A program made the translations under genes and the position numbers. This document shows, one piece after another, positions 6,570-10,320 of a stretch of 10,320 bases of DNA. This stretch comes from Micrococcales bacterium (lineage in GTDB: Bacteria; Actinomycetota; Actinomycetes; Actinomycetales; Dermatophilaceae): the NCBI GenBank assembly GCA_030537915.1, contig JAUNUZ010000049.1, positions 1 through 10,320 on the forward strand, given 5' to 3'. The stretch's first letter is position 1. Every line of letters starts with the position of its first letter. Below the pieces are notes generated by a model. The model worked only from the letters and a program-made list of their open reading frames with translations, did no database searches and was not told where the DNA came from.

Positions 6570-6923
6570 TCAGCCGCGTCGGTGCTGGCTGCGGCGTTGC
6601 GGGCGCAGGTAGGGCACGGTCTTGTCGTCGGCGTGCCGCAACAGCGCGACACCGAGAGCGCCGAAGAACAGCGGGAGCATGACGAGGGCGACATATCGGC
6701 CCATCACGAAGCTTGTCGCGACACCCGGCGCGGAAGGCTCGCCGACGAGCCCCACGGCTTGAACAGACAAAGACGCGACCGCGGCGAGCACGAACGCGAC
6801 GCCGATGACCTTGGTGACGAGGCGCCCGCGTGGTCCCATGGGTTCGGCCATCGTGCCGCCCGGGTTCGGGCGGGCGACGGTGTTGTAGTACCCCGGGGGG
6901 TTCTCCTTACCGTCGTAGGCCAT
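6570..6923 (-). CDS. Small two-helix membrane protein of unknown function
   Basis: I do not recognise a named family for this 117-aa protein. Its N-terminal 35 residues are polar and Gly/Pro-rich (MAYDGKENPPGYYNTVARPN). Predicted membrane helices lie at about 38-58 and 77-95, joined by a short extracytoplasmic-type loop. A basic C-terminal tail follows (PQRRSQHRRG), so both termini are probably cytoplasmic. The ATG at 6921-6923 is chosen because the sequence upstream is compositionally unlike protein and because TACGGT (6930-6935) ends exactly 6 nt before it, giving a probable leaderless start; the bases GAGGG touch the ATG and are too close for a standard ribosome-binding site. The gene precedes the L,D-transpeptidase gene on the same strand by about 170 nt, which could mean co-transcription and an envelope role (inference only). 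Confidence 0.75.
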   Translation of the reverse strand: MAYDGKENPPGYYNTVARPNPGGTMAEPMGPRGRLVTKVIGVAFVLAAVASLSVQAVGLVGEPSAPGVATSFVMGRYVALVMLPLFFGALGVALLRHADDKTVPYLRPQRRSQHRRG

Positions 6924-6929
6924 CCCTCG

Positions 6930-6935
6930 ACCGTA
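6930..6935 (-). promoter_or_regulatory. -10 box for the small membrane gene
   Basis: TACGGT on the minus strand fits the actinobacterial TANNNT pattern and ends 6 nt before the ATG at 6923. That would start the transcript at the ATG itself. The -35 position falls on or next to the palindrome at 6944-6957. Confidence 0.45.
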
Positions 6936-6943
6936 CGCGGCTT

Positions 6944-6957
6944 GGCGACGCGTCGCC
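6944..6957. promoter_or_regulatory. 14-bp palindrome overlapping the -35 position (possible operator)
   Basis: GGCGACGCGTCGCC is perfectly palindromic. It sits 8 nt upstream of the TACGGT -10 box, where a -35 element and RNA polymerase contacts are expected, so a bound dimeric regulator would interfere with transcription. The role is inferred from position only. Confidence 0.35.
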
Positions 6958-7132
6958 GGGCGATGCATACAAGCGCGGGCTCGACTGCTGCGCTTTCGTT
7001 GCGGCCCCGCCGGGCGCAGCCAGATCGTGCCGCCGCGCCGGCCGTGACCGTCCGCTCGGCGCAAGCCAATCCGGTGACGAGCACGACCGGGGCACCTGCG
7101 CCTTCCGCCGTGGGAGCTTGTCCGGGCATTGA

Positions 7133-7138
7133 TATCCT
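7133..7138 (+). promoter_or_regulatory. -10 box for the three-helix membrane gene
   Basis: TATCCT fits TANNNT and would start transcription near 7145, about 24 nt before the ATG at 7169. The leader then holds GGGAGGGCAGGA (7152-7163), a good ribosome-binding region. The upstream TTGTCC at 7118-7123 is too close (9 nt) to be its -35. Confidence 0.4.
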
Positions 7139-7168
7139 GGTGTGTCCCAACGGGAGGGCAGGACGGTC

Positions 7169-7627
7169 ATGGTTCAGCGGACACCACGCAGTGCGCAGGA
7201 GCGGCTGGCGAATCCGTGGTGGCGGTTACGACACAGCGCGTGGATGCTCGGGCCCCTGCTCGGCCTCGGGGCGCTCTCATGGGTCGGCCTCGTCTATGTC
7301 GCCGCGCGCACGAGGCGGACCACCTGGATCGCGCTCGCGGCTGGGTTCTTCGTCGCGGGCGGCGTGGCCGCCTTCTGGCCCGTTGGCACGGACAACACCC
7401 AGGGCGGCCTGCTCGTCTTCGTGTGGGCTGCGGCCGTCGTCACAGCCTTCATCATCAATCCCTCGTATCTTCGCTGGCGGGCCGGCCGGGCTCTGCCCAC
7501 CCCTAGTGAGTCCGCGCCGGCGCCGGCCGGACCGCAGGACACGGTGCGGCCGCACGGCTCAGGCGGTCAAGCGCGCGGGCCGGTCTTCGGACCGAGCGGT
7601 CGGTGGGAGAACCCGGGCGACGGCTGA
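7169..7627 (+). CDS. Three-helix membrane protein of unknown function with NPWW motif
   Basis: This 152-aa protein has NPWWRLRHS at residues 15-23, a Trp/Arg juxtamembrane motif. Three predicted membrane helices follow at about 24-46, 52-71 and 79-97. The C-terminal 50 residues are Pro/Gly/Ala-rich and probably disordered (SAPAPAGPQD). Similar short actinobacterial membrane proteins with an NPWW start exist in my recollection, but I know of no assigned function. AGGA at 7160-7163 lies 5 nt before the ATG at 7169, which decides the start over the GTG at 7142. The stop is 30 nt before the aldo/keto reductase, and the last codons overlap the region where that gene's promoter would sit, so the two may be co-transcribed or only adjacent. 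Confidence 0.82.
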   Translation: MVQRTPRSAQERLANPWWRLRHSAWMLGPLLGLGALSWVGLVYVAARTRRTTWIALAAGFFVAGGVAAFWPVGTDNTQGGLLVFVWAAAVVTAFIINPSYLRWRAGRALPTPSESAPAPAGPQDTVRPHGSGGQARGPVFGPSGRWENPGDG

Positions 7628-7645
7628 GTGGTCAGGTCCGCGGCG

Positions 7646-7651
7646 TAGCGT
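7646..7651 (+). promoter_or_regulatory. -10 box for the aldo/keto reductase gene
   Basis: TAGCGT fits TANNNT and ends 6 nt before the ATG at 7658; the intervening CCGGTT has no Shine-Dalgarno character. A leaderless transcript is the simplest reading. The -35 region would fall over the stop codon of the upstream gene and is poor. Confidence 0.45.
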
Positions 7652-7657
7652 CCGGTT

Positions 7658-8665
7658 ATGGACTTTCGATACCTCGGCAACAGCGGGCTCAAGATCTCTG
7701 AGATCACCTACGGCAACTGGCTGACCCACGGTTCGCAGGTGGAAAACGACATTGCTTCACAGTGCGTTTCAGCGGCGCTCGACGCCGGCATCTCGACCTT
7801 CGACACCGACGTCTACGCGAACACCAAGGCCGAGTCCGTGCTCGGCGAGGCGCTCAAGGGTGAACGACGCGAGTCCGTCGAGATCTTCACCAAGGTCTAC
7901 TGGCCCACCGGCCCGGCCGGCAAGAACGACGTCGGGCTCTCCCGCAAGCACCTCATGGAGTCGATCAACGGCTCGTTGACCAGGCTGCAGACCGACTACG
8001 TCGACCTCTACCAGGCACACCGCTTCGACACCGAGACCCCGCTCGAAGAGACGATGCAGGCGTTCGCCGACATCGTTCGGCAGGGCAAGGCCCTTTACAT
8101 CGGTGTCAGCGAATGGACCGCCGAGCAGCTTCGTGCGGGCGTCGAGCTGGCCCGGCAGATGAACTTCCAGCTCATCTCGAGCCAGCCGCAGTACTCGATG
8201 CTGTGGCGGGTCATCGAGGACGAGGTCGTGCCCACGTGCCGCGAGCTCGGGGTTTCCCAGATCGTGTGGAGCCCCGTCGCGCAGGGTGTGCTCACCGGCA
8301 AATACGTCCCTGGTCAGGCGCCTCCCCAGGGGTCACGAGCCACCGACGAGAAGGGTGGCGCCGACATGATCAAGCGGTTCATGCGCGATGACGTGCTGAG
8401 CCGGGTGCAGGCGCTCAAGCCGCTCGCCGACGAATCTGGCCTGACGATGGCGCAGCTGGCTATCGCGTGGGTGCTGCAGAACGACAACGTCGCGGCCGCT
8501 CTCGTGGGAGCCTCCCGGCCCGAGCAGGTGGCCGAGAACGTCAAGGCCGCCGGCGTGACGCTGAGTCCCGAGGTCCTCGCCGGGATCGACAAGGTGCTCG
8601 GCGATGTCGTCGTTCGAGACCCCGCGATGACCCTGAAGTCGGCTCCCCGGCAGCGACCCTGCTGA
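7658..8665 (+). CDS. Aldo/keto reductase, Kv-beta-like subgroup
   Basis: This is a cytosolic NADPH-dependent (beta/alpha)8-barrel oxidoreductase of 335 aa, closest in style to the potassium-channel beta-subunit (AKR6-like) group. It starts MDFRYLGNSGLKIS, typical of the family. The catalytic residues can be placed at D49, Y53, K79 (IFTKVYW) and H121 (YQAHRFD). QPQYSMLWR is at about 176-184 and WSPVAQGVLTGKY at about 207-219. The C-terminal cofactor stretch LVGASRPEQVAENVKAA is at about 291-307. Between Asp49 and Tyr53 the sequence reads FDTDVY, where the family normally has FDTA plus two residues before Tyr; one residue is missing. The ATG at 7658 is fixed by family alignment, and there is no Shine-Dalgarno sequence. 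A weak hairpin follows the stop. The physiological substrate is unknown; bacterial relatives reduce aldehydes. Confidence 0.94.
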   Translation: MDFRYLGNSGLKISEITYGNWLTHGSQVENDIASQCVSAALDAGISTFDTDVYANTKAESVLGEALKGERRESVEIFTKVYWPTGPAGKNDVGLSRKHLMESINGSLTRLQTDYVDLYQAHRFDTETPLEETMQAFADIVRQGKALYIGVSEWTAEQLRAGVELARQMNFQLISSQPQYSMLWRVIEDEVVPTCRELGVSQIVWSPVAQGVLTGKYVPGQAPPQGSRATDEKGGADMIKRFMRDDVLSRVQALKPLADESGLTMAQLAIAWVLQNDNVAAALVGASRPEQVAENVKAAGVTLSPEVLAGIDKVLGDVVVRDPAMTLKSAPRQRPC

Positions 8666-8689
8666 GTCGGCGGTCGCCGGATCGGCGCT

Positions 8690-8704
8690 GGCTTGGCCCA
8701 AGCC
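8690..8704 (+). terminator. Weak hairpin downstream of the aldo/keto reductase
   Basis: GGCTTG (8690-8695) and CAAGCC (8699-8704) form a 6-bp stem with a minimal 3-nt loop, 25 nt after the stop codon. It is too small and lacks a T-tract, so it may only be a chance palindrome. Confidence 0.25.
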
Positions 8705-8762
8705 CGGCCAGGCCAGGGTGGCATCCGGTCTGTGGGTCGGGCGCCGCCTTGGACAATCGACC

Positions 8763-8768
8763 TACTAT
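8763..8768 (+). promoter_or_regulatory. -10 box for the 8818-9468 gene
   Basis: TACTAT fits TANNNT and sits about 50 nt before the GTG start, giving a leader of roughly 40 nt. That leader carries GGGGGAG at 8808-8814. No good -35 is found 16-18 nt upstream. Confidence 0.4.
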
Positions 8769-8817
8769 CTTCCTCTAGGCGCGCTCGGGTGCGCCGACCT
8801 GAGTTCAGGGGGAGAGC

Positions 8818-9468
8818 GTGGGAGATCAGGCCCGGACGGAAGAGCAAGTGGCGTCGCAGTTGAGTGTCCAGCGGGGGATTGAGCGGATCCGCGAGGCGCT
8901 GGAGGAGGCCTTCGAGGACGAATTGCGGGATGCCCTGGTCTGCGGGGGCGACTACTCCGAAGGCCGAGTACATGACTACCTGACCGGCGTCTCCGACGGC
9001 CATGAGCCGCGTGTTCGGTTGCTCTTCGACCTCTTCGAGCAGGGTGCGCTCGACCTCACCGGAGCGCTGCAGGACGTGCCCGCGACGTGCTTCTTCCTCG
9101 GCGACAGCGTCCGCTACCAGCGCTCGCTCGATGATTGGCTCGCGCTCTTGGGCCAACCGCGGCCGCTCGCCGGCTTGGGTGGGCTGGATGGGGACCACGA
9201 ACTCGAGCTATGGAGCGCAGGTGACCTCGTGTGGAGCCGCTCGCGATCGCGCGCCGAGGATTCGGCGGCCTTCCTCACCCTCCTGCTCGACGAGCCGGTA
9301 GGGCTGTGGCGGGCTCGAGTTCGGGTCGCGGACCTGCGGGTCTGCGCGGTCGATGAGTGGTCGGGCCGCGATATCGCGCGGATGATCGTGCCGCCGGGCG
9401 TGCTGGTAACCGACCGGATCAGGCCGGGGGTCGAGGTGCCCACCGACCGGCCGCTGCTGCCGCGCTAG
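8818..9468 (+). CDS. Hypothetical soluble acidic protein
   Basis: I do not recognise this 216-aa protein. It has no signal peptide or membrane helix. Residues about 10-41 look like a single amphipathic, charged helix (GIERIREALEEAFEDELRDAL). It is followed by CGGDYSEGRVHDYLTG at 42-57, then mixed alpha/beta sequence with DDWLALLG (105-112). A Ser/Arg stretch VWSRSRSRAEDS is at about 138-149, and an apparent beta-rich end (LWRARVRVADLRVCAVDEW) at about 163-181. The GTG at 8818 is supported by GGGGGAG at 8808-8814 and by coding bias beginning there. It has its own -10-like box and lies 66 nt before the AraC-type regulator gene, so the pair could be one unit. Clear codon bias and spacing between two good genes support a real gene, but its function is open. 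Confidence 0.78.
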   Translation: MGDQARTEEQVASQLSVQRGIERIREALEEAFEDELRDALVCGGDYSEGRVHDYLTGVSDGHEPRVRLLFDLFEQGALDLTGALQDVPATCFFLGDSVRYQRSLDDWLALLGQPRPLAGLGGLDGDHELELWSAGDLVWSRSRSRAEDSAAFLTLLLDEPVGLWRARVRVADLRVCAVDEWSGRDIARMIVPPGVLVTDRIRPGVEVPTDRPLLPR

Positions 9469-9502
9469 ACCGACTCAGGGACTCGCCCAAGCCCATCGCG
9501 CC

Positions 9503-9534
9503 TATACTGCATCGGTCCTCAGAAGGAGGCAGCG
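9503..9534 (+). promoter_or_regulatory. Promoter -10 and ribosome-binding site of the AraC-type gene
   Basis: TATACT (9503-9508) is the best -10 box in the window. It is followed by AAGGAGG (9523-9529), spaced 5 nt from the ATG at 9535. Together they indicate a normal leadered mRNA starting near 9515. The -35 region is poor. Confidence 0.55.
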
Positions 9535-10260
9535 ATGACCGAGGCCGCCTATGCCGCCGCCGCGTTCATCCGGGGGCACACGCGCGATCCACTGAAACTC
9601 GCAGATGTGGCGGACGCCGTCGGCTACAGCCCGTTCCACCTGGCGCGGATGTTCACCGCCGCGGTGCGGATGTCGCCGATGCGCTACCTGGCTGCCCAGC
9701 GCTTCCAGCTCTCCAAACAATTGCTGCTCACCGAGGGCCTGAGCGTTGTCGATACCTGCCACGAGGTCGGGTTCTCCTCACCGGGCACCTTCACCCGCCG
9801 CTTCCGCGAGGCGGTGGGCGTCGCCCCCGGCGAGCTGCGGGCCGTCGCGGACGACTTTGCCGAGCACACCCCGACGCCGTTCCATCGCGGCCCCAGCCGC
9901 CACCTGGTGACCGGGCGGGTCGTCCTGCCAGACACGGTCCCCGAGCCGCTCGTGTGGATCGGGCTGTTCGCCGGCCCCGAGCCCATCGGGGTGCCGGGCG
10001 CCGGACTCCTGCGCTTTGGCGCAGGGGAGTTTACGCTCCCCGTCTTGCCGTCGCACCCGTGGTTGCTTGCGACCCTGGTCGAGGCGAGCGCCGGACCGTT
10101 GGAGCAGCTCGTGCCGGGCGCGCCCCGCGTCGCGCTGCACCCGGCTCCGATCCTGGGTCCGGTGCACCTGACGCTGAGGTTCCGGACGGCCTGGGAATGG
10201 GAGGCGCCGATCCTCACCGCGTTGCCCGCACTGCGCAAGATCGGAGTGTCCGGGGGCTGA
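9535..10260 (+). CDS. AraC-family regulator with N-terminal HTH and beta-rich C-terminal domain
   Basis: This 241-aa transcription factor carries its two AraC-type helix-turn-helices at the N terminus rather than the usual C terminus. The first is at about residues 19-43 (LKLADVADAVGYSPFHLARMF) and the second at about 69-92 (VGFSSPGTFTRRFREAVG), ending in the family-typical GVAPGELR. A linker follows, then a domain of about 130 residues (about 112-241). It is rich in short beta-strands, Pro and Gly, for example VWIGLFAGPEPIGVPG and FTLPVLPSHPWLLATL. This resembles an Ig/transthyretin-like sandwich found behind such HTHs in other actinobacteria (recollection), likely a ligand or partner-binding part. 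The start is fixed by AAGGAGG 5 nt upstream. The target genes are not visible; the next gene lies beyond the right edge. Confidence 0.9.
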   Translation: MTEAAYAAAAFIRGHTRDPLKLADVADAVGYSPFHLARMFTAAVRMSPMRYLAAQRFQLSKQLLLTEGLSVVDTCHEVGFSSPGTFTRRFREAVGVAPGELRAVADDFAEHTPTPFHRGPSRHLVTGRVVLPDTVPEPLVWIGLFAGPEPIGVPGAGLLRFGAGEFTLPVLPSHPWLLATLVEASAGPLEQLVPGAPRVALHPAPILGPVHLTLRFRTAWEWEAPILTALPALRKIGVSGG

Positions 10261-10320
10261 GGTCGTTTCCTAGCCTGGGACTGTTCGCAAGCACTCGCAG
10301 CGGGCAGCTCACGATCCCAA
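10261..10320. other. Intergenic end of window
   Basis: The last 60 bases hold no supportable gene. TAGCCT at 10271-10276 resembles a plus-strand -10 box and could drive a gene beyond the edge, but no start codon follows it at the 6-7 nt spacing seen elsewhere. Confidence 0.3.

Noticed and set aside
7118..7138. TTGTCC and TATCCT as a -35/-10 pair
   Set aside because: The spacing is only 9 nt, far below the usual 16-19, so only the TATCCT was kept as a -10 candidate.
6582..7724. A 380-codon plus-strand open frame
   Set aside because: It overlaps the small membrane gene antisense and the 7169 gene out of frame, with Arg/Ser/Pro-rich composition typical of a shadow frame.
8314..9198. A 294-codon minus-strand open frame
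   Set aside because: It is antisense to the end of the reductase gene and most of the 8818 gene, whose family match or ribosome-binding site and promoter are better.
10261..10320. Start of a further gene at the right edge
   Set aside because: A -10-like TAGCCT is present, but no start codon or ribosome-binding site follows within the remaining bases. A minus-strand frame is open there but has nothing to recognise.
1..10320. CRISPR arrays, tRNA/rRNA genes, insertion sequences, prophage or defence genes
   Set aside because: I found no spaced direct repeats, cloverleaf-like genes, transposase motifs or terminal inverted repeats flanking a gene, and the genes are of uniform high-GC chromosomal character.

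Overview
The window is GC-rich DNA (roughly 70% by eye) with strong G/C bias at third codon positions, which leaves long spurious open frames opposite the real genes. The gene content points to a member of the Actinomycetota: a leaderless-looking promoter style, an L,D-transpeptidase lipoprotein of the mycobacterial architecture, and a free-standing LigD-type polymerase domain. A Micrococcales-like bacterium is a reasonable guess, but the genus cannot be read from the window.

Layout: (1) 1-1984, pyrimidine (deoxy)nucleoside salvage. A truncated deoC and a complete deoA lie on the minus strand, and cdd diverges on the plus strand from an 85-bp shared intergenic region. Together they would deaminate cytidine/deoxycytidine, phosphorolyse the nucleoside and cleave deoxyribose-5-phosphate. 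(2) 2112-3227, an exported beta-propeller-like protein of unknown role, followed by a 60-nt hairpin-forming palindrome. (3) 3378-5170, a stand-alone LigD polymerase-domain protein and an SDR oxidoreductase. (4) 5217-6923, minus strand: an L,D-transpeptidase lipoprotein, which seems to need a CTG start codon to keep its signal peptide, and a small two-helix membrane protein upstream of it. (5) 7169-8665, a three-helix membrane protein and an aldo/keto reductase of the Kv-beta type that lacks one residue in its catalytic loop. (6) 8818-10260, an unrecognised soluble protein and an AraC-type regulator with an N-terminal HTH and a beta-rich C-terminal domain.

Most of this is ordinary chromosomal housekeeping and cell-envelope content. 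I see no mobile element, CRISPR array, tRNA, rRNA or defence cassette, and no convincing undescribed multi-gene system. The points most worth following up are the probable CTG start of the L,D-transpeptidase, a recurring -10-like box placed 6-10 nt before start codons without Shine-Dalgarno sequences, the long palindrome at 3233-3292, and the one-codon deletion in the reductase active-site loop. No gene-free stretch longer than 300 bases is present; the longest (6924-7168) holds a small-gene promoter, a 14-bp palindrome and the promoter of the next plus-strand gene.
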